Origin: Cellulophaga sp. BC115SP
GTDB lineage: Bacteria; Bacteroidota; Bacteroidia; Cytophagales; Spirosomataceae
Length of the DNA: 36,505 nt
Reading direction: 5' to 3'
NCBI RefSeq assembly: GCF_009905545.1
Contig: NZ_JAAALB010000053.1
Coordinates: forward strand, 1 to 36,505
Shown: positions 1 to 8,331 of the stretch, piece after piece
Numbering within the stretch: the stretch's first letter is position 1
Layout: every line of letters starts with the position of its first letter
Translations under genes and position numbers: made by a program
Notes under the pieces: generated by a model
Told to the model about the DNA's origin: nothing
Database searches by the model: none
Seen by the model: only the letters and a program-made list of their open reading frames with translations

Positions 1-2
1 AG

Positions 3-98
3 CTTTTTAAGATGGATAAAAATGCAAATGTCTCATTATCAAAAAAATATGCCTACTTAAAAAAGCTGGGTATAGTACAAAATGAGTTGGTAATTTAG
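3..98 (+). CDS. C-terminal end of an unidentified protein (5' end outside window)
   Basis: An open frame runs from the window edge to a TAG at 96-98 and gives about 31 residues ending in KKLGIVQNELVI. The composition (Lys, Leu, Tyr, no low-complexity bias) looks like a real protein tail, and the frame is open back to the first base. It is convergent with the M20 peptidase gene that ends at 174. Too little is visible to assign a family. It could also be a chance open stretch, since 31 codons in AT-rich DNA is short. Confidence 0.4.
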   Translation, partial: LFKMDKNANVSLSKKYAYLKKLGIVQNELVI

Positions 99-173
99 TC
101 TAAAAATTGGTATTTAATTTTTAGCAAGAAAAAAAACTAACCACAATTTTCGGCGCTGAAAATACCCAAATCG

Positions 174-1703
174 CTATTCTAGCCTCATGAGTGCCACATA
201 AGTTTCGATTCCATTCCAAATGTTCTGGATTCTGATGTTCTCATTTTCAGCATGTTGGTTATTATCATGATTGGCAATAGGAACGGTAATCGTAGGAGTT
301 CCCAAATATTTTTCGAACAAAAACAAAGGTAAACTTCCCCCCAAACTTGGCATTAAAACTACCTCATCGGCAACCGTGGTCTGTAAAGCTTTGATCACAT
401 TTTGCGCTATTGGTAAATCCATCTTGGTACGTTGAGCATTATATCCTTTTCCCAGCACTACACGAGCAATCAGTGGATATTTCAGTCTTTCTTCATCGGT
501 GATACTCTCATTTTGGGTAACATAATAGCCTTGTGATTTGATATGGTCTATCACTTTTTGTGCCTGTCGTTGAGCATCATTTCCCAAAACCAAACGTAAA
601 TCCAAAGCAGCAGTTGCCGAGGTAGGAATCACATTTGCCACCATTTTACCTACATTCGCGCTCGAAATCCCATTGATATTGAGCGATGGCAAATTAATCA
701 ATTCCGCCAAAGTTTTGCCCCCTCCTTCAGGACGAACAAAACCCAATTCCTGTTTCATTTGGTCATCAACAGCAGGAACTTTCGCCAAGGCTTTTTTCTC
801 CAAATCGGTAAAAGGAACGACATCATCATAAAAGCCTTTAATCAAAACTTTTCCATTATCATCTTTCATAGAAGCTAATAATTTCACCAACAAATTAGCT
901 GGATTAGGAGCCCAGTTGCCGTAGTGCCCAGAGTGTAAAGGTCGTTTTGAGGCAAAAACTTTGATTTCCATACCAATATCGCCACGTACTCCAAACACGA
1001 TTTGCTTTTTGCCAGATTGATGCACAGGTCCGTCACAAATAATCCAAAGGTCAGATTTGAGTTTATCTTTGTGCTTTTCCAAAATTTCGGATAAATGCGT
1101 TGAGCCTGCTTCCTCCTCTCCTTCAAAAAAGAACTTCAGATTTACCGTTGGTTTTATTCCCAACTTATTCAATACCTGATAGGCAGATAGTATCGAAAAA
1201 ACGCCTACTTTATCATCAGAAGCACTTCGTCCATAAATTCGCCATTCGGGATTAATGATATCTGTTGGTTGTGGGTCAGGAATAATCTTCCCTCCTATTT
1301 CTAAAGAAGCATCCAGAAATACCGATTTAAAAGGTGCTATTCCCTCCGCCCACTGATTAGGGTTGACAGGCTGGCCGTCATAATGCGCATAGAAAATAAC
1401 GGTTTTGGTTGCATTGGGTACTAATACTTCACCATAGATGGCAGGAGGAACGCCCTTGGTCTTTGCATCCAAAAGTGTGGTTTTAATCCCTCTATCTTCC
1501 ATCATTTTGACAATATATGATGCCGTTTTTTGAATCCCCACAGTATCATAAACCACATTCGGAATAGATAACAAACCTTTAAACTCATTAAGCAAGGCAT
1601 ACTCGTTAGCTTTTCTGTAATTTCTTACTTGCTCATTGAGTTTTGACTGAGAAAAAATGGCAGTACTTTGCAGCAATAAAAAGGATAGTAATACTTTTTT
1701 CAT
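174..1703 (-). CDS. Secreted M20-family metallopeptidase (dipeptidase-like)
   Basis: This 509-residue protein reads as an M20/M25/M40 zinc hydrolase, which usually cleaves dipeptides or short peptides. It starts with a Sec signal peptide (MKKVLLSFLLL... ending near IFSQ, residue 19), so it should act in the periplasm or outside. Visible family motifs are AHYDGQ at about 106-111 (metal His107, Asp109), SDD at about 162-164 (bridging Asp163) and EGEEEAGS at 194-201 (catalytic and metal Glu). The frame is open for 30 codons further upstream, but that extension would bury the signal peptide, so the ATG at 1703 is preferred. It is divergent from the S9 peptidase at 1912; together they suggest extracellular peptide scavenging. 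Family call is firm; substrate unknown. Confidence 0.9.
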   Translation of the reverse strand: MKKVLLSFLLLQSTAIFSQSKLNEQVRNYRKANEYALLNEFKGLLSIPNVVYDTVGIQKTASYIVKMMEDRGIKTTLLDAKTKGVPPAIYGEVLVPNATKTVIFYAHYDGQPVNPNQWAEGIAPFKSVFLDASLEIGGKIIPDPQPTDIINPEWRIYGRSASDDKVGVFSILSAYQVLNKLGIKPTVNLKFFFEGEEEAGSTHLSEILEKHKDKLKSDLWIICDGPVHQSGKKQIVFGVRGDIGMEIKVFASKRPLHSGHYGNWAPNPANLLVKLLASMKDDNGKVLIKGFYDDVVPFTDLEKKALAKVPAVDDQMKQELGFVRPEGGGKTLAELINLPSLNINGISSANVGKMVANVIPTSATAALDLRLVLGNDAQRQAQKVIDHIKSQGYYVTQNESITDEERLKYPLIARVVLGKGYNAQRTKMDLPIAQNVIKALQTTVADEVVLMPSLGGSLPLFLFEKYLGTPTITVPIANHDNNQHAENENIRIQNIWNGIETYVALMRLE

Positions 1704-1911
1704 AAGGTAGTTTGTTTGTGTTAATCGGGATTTAATATTCTTACTTTCACTTAAAAAATGGTAATTTACAGAGTCATTCCTAAAATCACGCAAATTCTAA
1801 ACTTAATTTAAGATATACTGGTATGAAAAAAAGCATTTTCTACACGCTAATTAACTTTTTGTCTTTATCTCTTATCTTTATTTTTTCTAATTCAACAACT
1901 AAACATTTTTT

Positions 1912-3888
1912 ATGAAAAAACTTTCCTTTTATGCACTTTTACTGGGTATTCTTCCAAGTATTGGATACTCACAAAATGCAACCAAACGTAACTTAAAACC
2001 GAAAGATATATATCAAATCAAATCGGTTTCTGATGCCAAAATCTCTCCAGATGGAGCTTGGGTTTCTTATACCCTGACTTCTGTAGATTCAGTTAAGAAT
2101 AAAAGAAGCTCAGATGTTTGGATGGTCAGCTGGGATGGAAAAGAATCTATTCAGCTCACTAACTCTCCTGATGGCGAATCACAAGCTAAGTGGAGTCCTG
2201 ACAACAAATACATTTCATTTGTATCTGCAAGAAATAGCTCAACTGGTAGTCAAATCTGGTTGCTCGACCGTCGTGGAGGAGAAGGAAAACAACTCACTAA
2301 TCTCAAAAATGGTGATTTACAAGAATATGCGTGGAGTCCCGATGGGAAAAAAATTGCTTTAGTATTAGAAAGCAAAGCCGATACCTCAAAACCAAAAACG
2401 CCTAAGCCGATCGTTATTGACCGTTTTTTATTTAAAAAAGACGTGGAAGGCTACCGTGAAAGAACATTCTCCAATATTTTCCTATTTGATGTTGCAACCA
2501 AAAAGATTGATACGCTGACTAAAGGAAACTATGAGGTGAGTTCGATTGCTTGGTCGCCTGATGGTTCTAAAATCGCTTTTGTGAGTAATAGAACTGCTGA
2601 CCCTGACCGCAATGAAAACTCTGATATTTTTGTCATAGAAACGAAAGCAAAAAGCGAAGCAAAACAATTAACCACTTGGACAGGTAGCGATAGTGCCCCC
2701 GTTTGGAGTCCAGACGGAAAAACCATTGCTTATCTTCGTAGTACCGCCTCTGATGACTACATAATGTATGATCATTCGGTGCTATGTACCATCAGTGCTG
2801 ATGGCGGTGAGCCAACGTTATTGAGTAAAAATTTAGATAGACCAGTCAACACACCAAGATGGGCAAAAGATGGACAATCTATCTATGCTTTGGTGGTGGA
2901 TGATCGCTACCGCTACTTAGCCAATTTCTCGTTGTCAGGAAATATGAAAAAAGTTTCTGAAGACAAAGGAATCTACTCCTCTTTGGAATCACACCAAGCT
3001 GGCAACTGGCTTTCATTAGTAACAACGCCTGAGCTTCCTGCGGAGATTTATGCCATCGAAAATGGACAAAGAAGAGCCTTAACGAATCATCATGAGGCAT
3101 TTTTTAAACAAATCAGTTTAGCTACCGTCGAAGGATTTACCTCAAAAAGCAAAGATGGCGCTACCGTATCTAGTATTTTGTATCGTCCTGCCAATATCGA
3201 CCCGAAGAAAAAGCTTCCTACAATCTTCTTTATTCATGGTGGTCCAGTTTCTCAAGATGAGTTTGGATTTGATTTGAGTAGACAAATGTTGGCATCGGCT
3301 GGTTATGCAGTTGTTGGCGTTAATTATCGTGGCAGCAATGGTCGTGGTTTGGAATATTGTAAAGTCATCAGTGGCGATTGGGGTAATAAAGAAGTACTAG
3401 ATATTCTTGGCGCAGTGGATTATACTGTAAAAAATGGTATTGCTGACCCTGAAAAATTAGGTATTGGCGGTTGGAGTTATGGTGGTATTTTGACAGATTA
3501 TACTATTGCTACAGACACTAGATTCAAAGCAGCGGCGAGTGGTGCAGGTGTTGCCATGATTTCGTCAATGTATGGTGTCGATCAATATATTTTGCAGTAT
3601 GAGCACGAAATTGGCTCGCCATGGAAGAATTTTGACAAATACGTAAAGCTTTCTTATCCTTTCCTAAAGGCTGACAAAATCAAAACTCCTACACAATTCA
3701 TGGTTGGTGAAAGTGACCATAACGTTCCTGCCGTTGGTAGTGAACAAATGTATCAAGCCTTAAGAACAATTGGTGTTCCAACAGAATTAATTGTATATCC
3801 AGGTCAATTCCATGGCATTTCGGTGCCAAGTTACCAAGTAGATCGCTTCGAAAGATATATCAAGTGGTTTGATAAATACCTGAAATAA
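1912..3888 (+). CDS. Secreted S9-family peptidase (prolyl oligopeptidase/acylaminoacyl-peptidase type)
   Basis: This 658-residue serine peptidase should release dipeptides or acylated residues from peptides outside the cytoplasm. It has a signal peptide (MKKLSFYALLLGILPSIGYS), then an N-terminal beta-propeller with TolB/PD40-type repeats (recurring ISPDG, WSPDGKKIA, WSPDGSKIAFVSNR) to about residue 390, then an alpha/beta-hydrolase domain. Visible active-site elements are the oxyanion region FFIHGGP, the nucleophile in GGWSYGG (Ser522), Asp602 in GESDHN and His634 in QFHGIS. Length is normal for the family. The 208-bp divergent spacer to the M20 gene should hold both promoters, but no good TAnnTTTG box was found for either. 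A perfect palindrome 72 bases downstream of the stop is a likely terminator. Confidence 0.93.
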   Translation: MKKLSFYALLLGILPSIGYSQNATKRNLKPKDIYQIKSVSDAKISPDGAWVSYTLTSVDSVKNKRSSDVWMVSWDGKESIQLTNSPDGESQAKWSPDNKYISFVSARNSSTGSQIWLLDRRGGEGKQLTNLKNGDLQEYAWSPDGKKIALVLESKADTSKPKTPKPIVIDRFLFKKDVEGYRERTFSNIFLFDVATKKIDTLTKGNYEVSSIAWSPDGSKIAFVSNRTADPDRNENSDIFVIETKAKSEAKQLTTWTGSDSAPVWSPDGKTIAYLRSTASDDYIMYDHSVLCTISADGGEPTLLSKNLDRPVNTPRWAKDGQSIYALVVDDRYRYLANFSLSGNMKKVSEDKGIYSSLESHQAGNWLSLVTTPELPAEIYAIENGQRRALTNHHEAFFKQISLATVEGFTSKSKDGATVSSILYRPANIDPKKKLPTIFFIHGGPVSQDEFGFDLSRQMLASAGYAVVGVNYRGSNGRGLEYCKVISGDWGNKEVLDILGAVDYTVKNGIADPEKLGIGGWSYGGILTDYTIATDTRFKAAASGAGVAMISSMYGVDQYILQYEHEIGSPWKNFDKYVKLSYPFLKADKIKTPTQFMVGESDHNVPAVGSEQMYQALRTIGVPTELIVYPGQFHGISVPSYQVDRFERYIKWFDKYLK

Positions 3889-3960
3889 TACTCTGAAAAT
3901 GGTAATATAATATGAGTCATCCCCAATTTTTAGGATTGGGATTATTCTACAAGTTTTATC

Positions 3961-3998
3961 AAAAAAGCGGTCGAAAAATATTTTTCGACCGCTTTTTT
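3961..3998. terminator. Perfect 38-bp palindrome (repeat module B), probable bidirectional terminator
   Basis: The 38 bases are exactly self-complementary: AAAAAAGCGGTCGAAAAA, central TA, then its reverse complement. The GC-rich GCGGTCG/CGACCGC stem is flanked by A6 and T6, so an RNA hairpin followed by U6 forms on either strand. It lies 72 bases after the S9 peptidase stop. Diverged versions of the same stem occur at 8172-8207, 18813-18849 and 27898-27929, so it is also part of a repeat family. Confidence 0.75.
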
Positions 3999-4026
3999 GA
4001 TGCTTCTATGTTAGATATGACTTGGC

Positions 4027-4051
4027 TTGAGACGCAATCATTGCGTCTCAA
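4027..4051. repeat. Palindromic repeat module A, copy 1
   Basis: A 25-base palindrome, TTGAGACGCAAT-C-ATTGCGTCTCAA, starts 28 bases after module B. The core GAGACGCAA/TTGCGTCTC recurs at 18862-18882, 27844-27864 and 28070-28089, always in intergenic DNA. There is no T-run, so it is not a simple terminator. Confidence 0.8.
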
Positions 4052-4221
4052 CTGATGGAATACATGTTTTTACATAATCAATCACTCCCTCAATCGCTAA
4101 ATTCGAGATGACTCTTGTTTTTTGTCTAAGGTCTAAATTTTAAATTACCTCCAAGAGCCTAATATGATTTATCAGGCTTTTATTTAATTTTAGTAAAAAA
4201 TCTTCTATTACTATTTGAACT

Positions 4222-4986
4222 ATGACAAAAACATTTCTTGGACAAACAGCCATCATAACAGGAGCTGGTATAGGTATTGGATTCGAAGTTGCTCGTTTGT
4301 TAGCTACGCGTGGAGCCAATATTGTCTTAAATGATATGGACGAAAACGCAGCCAAGAATGCTCAAAAAGCCATCCTAGACTCAGGAGGCAACTGTGAAAT
4401 TGTGGTAGGTAATAGTGCCGATTTGTCCGTTATTCAGCAATTAGTTCAAAAAGCCTCTGAGTGTTTTGGAAAGTTGGATTTGGTAGTTGCTAATGCAGGT
4501 ATTACCACGTTTGGTGATTTTTTCGAGTATCAACCAGCTTCCCTCAAACAGCTCTTGGATGTCAATTTATTTGGTAGTTTTTTTCTCGTACAAGAAGCGG
4601 CAAAAGCCATGAAAAACCAACAATCTGGAGGAAGTATTGTTCTTACCTCCTCAGTCACTGGTCATCAGGCTCATCCATTTTTGGCAGCTTATGGCATGAC
4701 AAAAGCCGCTATTGAGCAATTAGCCAAAAACCTTGTGATTGATTTGTCACCACTAGGTATCAATATAAATACGGTAGCGCCAGGTGCCACTTTAACCGAA
4801 AGAACTTTAGAGGATAAAGATTATTTATCGACATGGTCACGTATTACACCTATGGGAAAACCTGCCACTGTGCAAGATATTGCAGAGGCCATGATATTCT
4901 TACTTTCCCCTCAAGCCAGACACATAACTGGACAAAGTTTGGTCGTTGACGGCGGCTGGACTGCCGTTGGCGTATCTCCTTATTAA
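4222..4986 (+). CDS. Short-chain dehydrogenase/reductase (SDR), classical type
   Basis: This 254-residue cytoplasmic NAD(P)-dependent oxidoreductase has the Rossmann TGAGIGIG motif at about 13-20, an acidic residue after beta-2 (NDMDE) that favours NAD over NADP, ANAG near 90-93, the catalytic Ser in LTSSVTG near 143, the YGMTK motif (Tyr157, Lys161) and the GQSLVVDGGWT end typical of classical SDRs. The substrate cannot be read from the sequence. Relatives are often annotated glucose 1-dehydrogenase or 3-oxoacyl-ACP reductase, but this copy is not near fatty-acid genes. It stands between two secreted hydrolases and is separated from the fucose-type cluster by the deacetylase-fold gene, so a pathway link is only possible. 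Confidence 0.88.
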   Translation: MTKTFLGQTAIITGAGIGIGFEVARLLATRGANIVLNDMDENAAKNAQKAILDSGGNCEIVVGNSADLSVIQQLVQKASECFGKLDLVVANAGITTFGDFFEYQPASLKQLLDVNLFGSFFLVQEAAKAMKNQQSGGSIVLTSSVTGHQAHPFLAAYGMTKAAIEQLAKNLVIDLSPLGININTVAPGATLTERTLEDKDYLSTWSRITPMGKPATVQDIAEAMIFLLSPQARHITGQSLVVDGGWTAVGVSPY

Positions 4987-5077
4987 ATAATCAATATTTT
5001 GCCTTATTTTTCGTTTTTCTTAAAGTTCATTAAGTAGTCTCAGTTTTAACCCAGTCTGTAATTCTCTCTAGGAACGT

Positions 5078-6298
5078 ATGAAACAGAATTTTATTCAATC
5101 AAGAAATTACCTCCTACTTCTTCTCATAAGTATTGGTATACTTTGGGGATGTAGTAGTTCAAACAATGATCCTGCTCCTGCTAATCAATATTTGGTCAGC
5201 TCCTCAGTTGTTGGTGAGTTTACCACAGCACAACTAAGTGCACGAGTGGACGGCGCAGCCTTGGGCTCTGACAATGCGTTGGTAATCGGTGTAGTGAAAG
5301 GTCTTATCAAAAATCCTATCAAGGTTATCAAAGTAGTGTACAATACCAAAGGTGTGGACGGGAAAGCGATTCAAGCTTCAGGTTTGGTGATTTTTCCAAA
5401 AACGACTGAAAGCGTACCTTTGATTAGTCAACAACATGGAACAATCGCCGACAAAAACGATGCGCCATCCTTGTATGGAACCGCCAGCGAAGCATACCAA
5501 CTAGCATCTATTGTGGCATCTAATGGTTTCATTATTGCTTGCCCAGATTACATTGGTTATGGAGCAAGTGCCAATTTGGATCACCCTTATGAACACAGAG
5601 AAACCTTGGCACAAGCAAGCTTAGATATGTTGAGAGCGGCAAAAGAATTAATTGCCCAAGAAAAAGCTGCTTGGAGCCAAAAAGTAATGATTACAGGTTA
5701 TTCAGAAGGAGGCTTCGCAACCATGGCATTGCAAAAGAAAATGGAAGAGCAATTTCCGAATGAGTTTAATTTGGTGGCATCATCATGCGGGGCAGGTGCG
5801 TATAACAAAACTGCCTTTATGAATTATATCATCAACCAAAAAACACATGGTATCGCTCAATATAACTCATTGTATATTTGGGTAACTATGGCTTATAATT
5901 CCATTTATGGATTAAATCGCCCAGCTTCCTATTATTTCAATGCGCCTTATGCAGCTGAAGTTGCCAGTAAAGGGCCACAAGCCTCTATTCCTGTGAGCAT
6001 CAATTTGGCTTATGCTGATACGTTCAGAAATGGCATCAATAACGGTACCGACACACAATATATTACTGGTGTAAAGGACAACGATATTTTTGACTGGAAA
6101 CCCAAAACCTCAACTCAATTGTATCACGGAACAGCTGACCAACATGTGTTTTATTTCAATTCTGAAACAGCAGCAGCAGCCATGAAAGCAAAAGGGGCAA
6201 CCGATGTAACGCTGATCACAGTTCAAGGTACTGACCACTTTACTACCTTACCAAATTATCTTTTAGGGACACTTACCTTCTTTACTAGTAAAAAATAA
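5078..6298 (+). CDS. Lipoprotein alpha/beta hydrolase (secretory lipase/esterase-like)
   Basis: This 406-residue protein begins with a lipoprotein signal ending in ILWGC (lipidated Cys25), followed by a short Ser/Asn/Asp/Pro linker, so it is likely membrane-anchored outside the cytoplasm. The body is an alpha/beta hydrolase: nucleophile in TGYSEGG (Ser209), probable Asp354 in HGTADQHV and His387 in GTDHFTT. The order and spacing match large prolyl-oligopeptidase-like or LIP-type secretory lipases. The VVYNTKGVDGKAIQASGLV stretch near residue 90 is a typical start of the catalytic domain in these lipoproteins. A hairpin terminator follows directly. Substrate (ester or peptide) unknown. Confidence 0.88.
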   Translation: MKQNFIQSRNYLLLLLISIGILWGCSSSNNDPAPANQYLVSSSVVGEFTTAQLSARVDGAALGSDNALVIGVVKGLIKNPIKVIKVVYNTKGVDGKAIQASGLVIFPKTTESVPLISQQHGTIADKNDAPSLYGTASEAYQLASIVASNGFIIACPDYIGYGASANLDHPYEHRETLAQASLDMLRAAKELIAQEKAAWSQKVMITGYSEGGFATMALQKKMEEQFPNEFNLVASSCGAGAYNKTAFMNYIINQKTHGIAQYNSLYIWVTMAYNSIYGLNRPASYYFNAPYAAEVASKGPQASIPVSINLAYADTFRNGINNGTDTQYITGVKDNDIFDWKPKTSTQLYHGTADQHVFYFNSETAAAAMKAKGATDVTLITVQGTDHFTTLPNYLLGTLTFFTSKK

Positions 6299-6302
6299 CC
6301 AG

Positions 6303-6328
6303 AACCTCCTTAGGGAGGTTTTTCTTTT
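6303..6328 (+). terminator. Rho-independent terminator after the lipoprotein hydrolase
   Basis: A stem AACCTCC/GGAGGTT with a 4-base loop is followed by TTTCTTTT. It begins four bases after the stop codon of the hydrolase gene on the same strand. Confidence 0.85.
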
Positions 6329-6410
6329 ATACAGCAAAAAAAATTTAGTCAAAAAACCACCAATAATAGCTTTAAACGCCATTTTTATTAAATAATTGTA
6401 AAATAAATCT

Positions 6411-6418
6411 TACCTTTG
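6411..6418 (+). promoter_or_regulatory. Bacteroidota -7 box for the 134-residue gene
   Basis: TACCTTTG matches the Bacteroidota -7 consensus TAnnTTTG. It lies 33 bases before the ATG at 6452, giving an expected leader of about 27 bases. No convincing -33 TTG at the usual 19-21 base distance was seen. Confidence 0.5.
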
Positions 6419-6451
6419 CCTGTTAGGTCAAAAATTTAGATTTTACGAATT

Positions 6452-6856
6452 ATGCAGCTTTCATTGGTCTCAGAAATGCCGGGGTTGGAAAAGAAGGTCT
6501 TTTTGGATGTTTTCGCCAAGGCATATTTTGATAGAAGATTACATCGTTACCGTCTTAAAACTATAGATGGTCAACTGATTCCTGCTGACCTGACCATTGG
6601 ATGCACCAACCATGTGATTTCTCAATTTCCTGAAGGGACTATTTATAAATTAGATGTTAGATTAGTTCAAAAAAATGGTCGTCAACCTTATTTTTTGACC
6701 GTAAATCATAAAAAAGTTCAGCGTGCTATCGAATTTTTTGAATATAATTTACAAGTGCAAACTGGAAAAATGGAGTGCAAAATCAAAAAAACAGTAGTTT
6801 TTGAGAAAAAGAAAGTACACAAACCTCTTCCACCGACAGATATAGATATTTTCTAA
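6452..6856 (+). CDS. Hypothetical protein, 134 residues
   Basis: I do not recognise this family. The protein is soluble and basic at its C-terminus (KMECKIKKTVVFEKKKVHK), with no signal peptide or membrane segment. It has a plausible promoter box upstream and good coding character throughout (for example RRLHRYRLKTIDGQLIPADL and GTIYKLDVRLVQKNGRQPYF), which suggests a small beta-rich fold. Two cysteines (TIGCTNH and KMECK) are far apart and form no metal motif. Its stop overlaps the stop of the convergent deacetylase-family gene by four bases. The gene is probably real; function unknown. Confidence 0.75.
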   Translation: MQLSLVSEMPGLEKKVFLDVFAKAYFDRRLHRYRLKTIDGQLIPADLTIGCTNHVISQFPEGTIYKLDVRLVQKNGRQPYFLTVNHKKVQRAIEFFEYNLQVQTGKMECKIKKTVVFEKKKVHKPLPPTDIDIF

Positions 6857-7755
6857 AAATACATTTTTTGAGCCAATCTGTAGGTATTACAATGCGCTTC
6901 AACTATATCCGTAATTTTGGGTGAATACCCTCCTCCCATCGAAACTACTATTGGCAGCCCTACTTTTTGCGCCTGCTCAAATACAAACTCATCTCGTCGC
7001 TTACAGGCTTCCATACTTACCGACAACTTTCCAAGCTTGTCAGTAGCCAAAATATCCACACCAGATATATAAAATAAAAACTGTGGTTGAACTTGTTGAA
7101 TCAATCTAGGCAAAGTATCATATAACAAATTCAAATAGGTGTCGTCAGTCGTGTAAGTGGGTAATTCAATATCCAAATCAGATATTTCCTTGTGCAATGG
7201 ATAGTTTTCTTTGCCATGCATCGAAAATGTAAATACCCTTGATTCGTTCGCAAATATTTCAGCCGTGCCATTACCTTGGTGAACATCCAAGTCAATCACC
7301 AAAATCTTGGAAATACCTTTTTCGGACATCAAAAAATGGCTGGCAACTGCCACATCGTTTAGCAAACAAAAACCCTCTCCTTTGTCTGAATACGCATGAT
7401 GTGTGCCGCCTGCTACGTTCATGGCAATTCCATTTTCAAAAGCAAAATCTGTACAATCAATCGTTCCTTGCGTAATAATCGTTTCACGTAAAATGAGTTG
7501 CTCAGATAACGGAAGACCAATTCTTCTCACCATTTTAGCATCAATCGTCAATGCTTTTAAGGATTCCCAATAGCTTTGTTTATGAGCTTTCAGGATATAT
7601 TTTTCTTGTACAGGTTGAGGCTCGAAAAAGTTGTCGGCTACACAAGTTCCTTCGTATATAAGTTGTTCAGGAATTAGCTCATACTTGAGCATCGGAAAGC
7701 GATGACCTTCGGGTAAAGGAAGTTGATAAATAGGAGAATGGGCAATTTTTAGCAT
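6853..7755 (-). CDS. Histone deacetylase-fold (arginase/HDAC superfamily) amidohydrolase
   Basis: This 300-residue zinc amidohydrolase of the HDAC/AcuC/acetylpolyamine amidohydrolase superfamily should remove acyl groups from lysine side chains, polyamines or other amides in the cytoplasm. Landmarks are the tandem histidines in GGTHHAYSDKGEGFC (His119, His120), zinc ligands Asp157 and His159 in LDVHQGNGT and Asp234 in SGVDILATD, and the transition-state tyrosine in GGGYSP (Tyr277). All catalytic residues are intact. The short chain and the RRIGLP motif resemble the class IV (HDAC11-like) bacterial branch, some members of which prefer fatty-acyl groups; that substrate is inference. It stands alone upstream of a 576-base repeat-containing gap. 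Confidence 0.9.
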   Translation of the reverse strand: MLKIAHSPIYQLPLPEGHRFPMLKYELIPEQLIYEGTCVADNFFEPQPVQEKYILKAHKQSYWESLKALTIDAKMVRRIGLPLSEQLILRETIITQGTIDCTDFAFENGIAMNVAGGTHHAYSDKGEGFCLLNDVAVASHFLMSEKGISKILVIDLDVHQGNGTAEIFANESRVFTFSMHGKENYPLHKEISDLDIELPTYTTDDTYLNLLYDTLPRLIQQVQPQFLFYISGVDILATDKLGKLSVSMEACKRRDEFVFEQAQKVGLPIVVSMGGGYSPKITDIVEAHCNTYRLAQKMYF

Positions 7756-7770
7756 TACAAATAATTAAAA

Positions 7771-7798
7771 AAGTTACTAGTTAATAGGATATCAGTTA
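7771..7798. repeat. 28-base dispersed repeat, copy 1
   Basis: The stretch beginning AAGTTACTAGTTAATAGG matches 10049-10076 at 25 of 28 positions, in the same orientation. Both copies lie in gaps that border the lactonase/SDR gene pair. Confidence 0.6.
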
Positions 7799-7879
7799 GT
7801 ACTCACCATCAGAAGGATGATTACTGGACAAAACGAGTAAAGAACATTCAGATGTTTGGACCTCGCCACTGAATTTTAT

Positions 7880-7935
7880 GAAAACAGTTTTAAACTGTTT
7901 AAAAAGTAAGTCCAAGACCAAGTCTTGAACTAGGA
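7880..7935. repeat. Repeat module D, copy 1 (double palindrome)
   Basis: Two adjacent palindromes: AAACAGTTT-T-AAACTGTTT (7882-7900), and AGTCCAAGAC-CAA-GTCTTGAACT (7909-7931) with one mismatched pair. The whole 56-base unit recurs as a reverse complement at 18664-18719 with two substitutions clustered in a hairpin loop, one single-base indel and a small end difference. Confidence 0.85.
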
Positions 7936-8134
7936 ACTTCAATGTTGTTCAGTAATCAGAGATATAGTATCTATTTAATCTTTCCTGTCACTTAACTCAA
8001 AATTTTAAGCATTACGAACATAAAATAAACAAGCTGTTTCCCCAAAAGTTTCCAATTCCAACATAGTTTCCTCTAAATCTGAGGAGTTATTCATATTACG
8101 ATTGTATCTCTATTGGTTTATGCAAAGAGACAAA

Positions 8135-8174
8135 TTTCTCATAGTGGGCGACTTAAGTCGCCCACTATGAGAAA
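8135..8174. repeat. Repeat module C, copy 1: perfect 40-bp palindrome
   Basis: Bases 8135-8154 are the exact reverse complement of 8155-8174; the centre is GTGGGCGACTTAAGTCGCCC. The GCGACTTAAGTCGC core recurs at 18776-18815, where the outer arms have a different but again self-complementary sequence. Selection, or a copying mechanism, thus keeps the palindrome while its sequence changes. It overlaps module B by three bases. Confidence 0.85.
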
Positions 8175-8207
8175 AGGCGCTCGAAAAATAAATTTCGAAC
8201 GCCTTTT
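8172..8207. terminator. Repeat module B, copy 2, probable bidirectional terminator
   Basis: Stem AAAAGGCG-C-TCGAAA / TTTCGA-A-CGCCTTTT with a 6-base loop and one mismatched pair. A-rich and T-rich ends allow termination in both directions; on the minus strand it follows the SDR gene that ends at 8332. It directly abuts palindrome C. Confidence 0.65.
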
Positions 8208-8331
8208 CTTTCTTCTATGGCTATAGACAAGTTAAGAATTAATGCAAAACTAAATTTAGATATTTATGAAAATGAAATATTGATAACTACAATTTACATT
8301 CCCAACTCATAATTCAGCATTAAGTATCAAG

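Larger units (their letters stand above)
3889..4221. other. Intergenic region with palindromic repeat modules B and A
   Basis: This 333-base gap between two plus-strand genes contains a perfect 38-bp palindrome at 3961-3998 and a second palindrome at 4027-4051, described separately. The rest (4052-4221) is AT-rich leader DNA for the SDR gene, in which no coding frame or clear promoter box was found. Confidence 0.7.
7756..8331. other. 576-base intergenic region full of palindromic repeats
   Basis: No coding frame was found here. The region carries a 28-base repeat shared with 10049-10076 (7771-7798), repeat module D (7880-7935), repeat module C (8135-8174) and repeat module B (8172-8207). The segment 7936-8134 shows nothing beyond a weak CTCTAAATCTGAGGAG-type inverted repeat near 8071-8086. 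Module B lies 125 bases downstream of the last gene of the fucose-type cluster and may terminate it. Confidence 0.7.

Noticed and set aside
1704-1793. N-terminal extension of the M20 peptidase
   Set aside because: The extra 30 codons precede a textbook signal peptide and would make it internal; the start at 1703 is more likely.
1856-1880. Promoter TTG/TATCTTTA before the S9 peptidase
   Set aside because: The spacing between the boxes is about 11 bases instead of about 20, and the last base of the -7 box does not fit.
7756-8331. CRISPR-like array from repeated palindromes
   Set aside because: Repeats are of different kinds, not evenly spaced, with no unique spacers of constant length and no cas genes.
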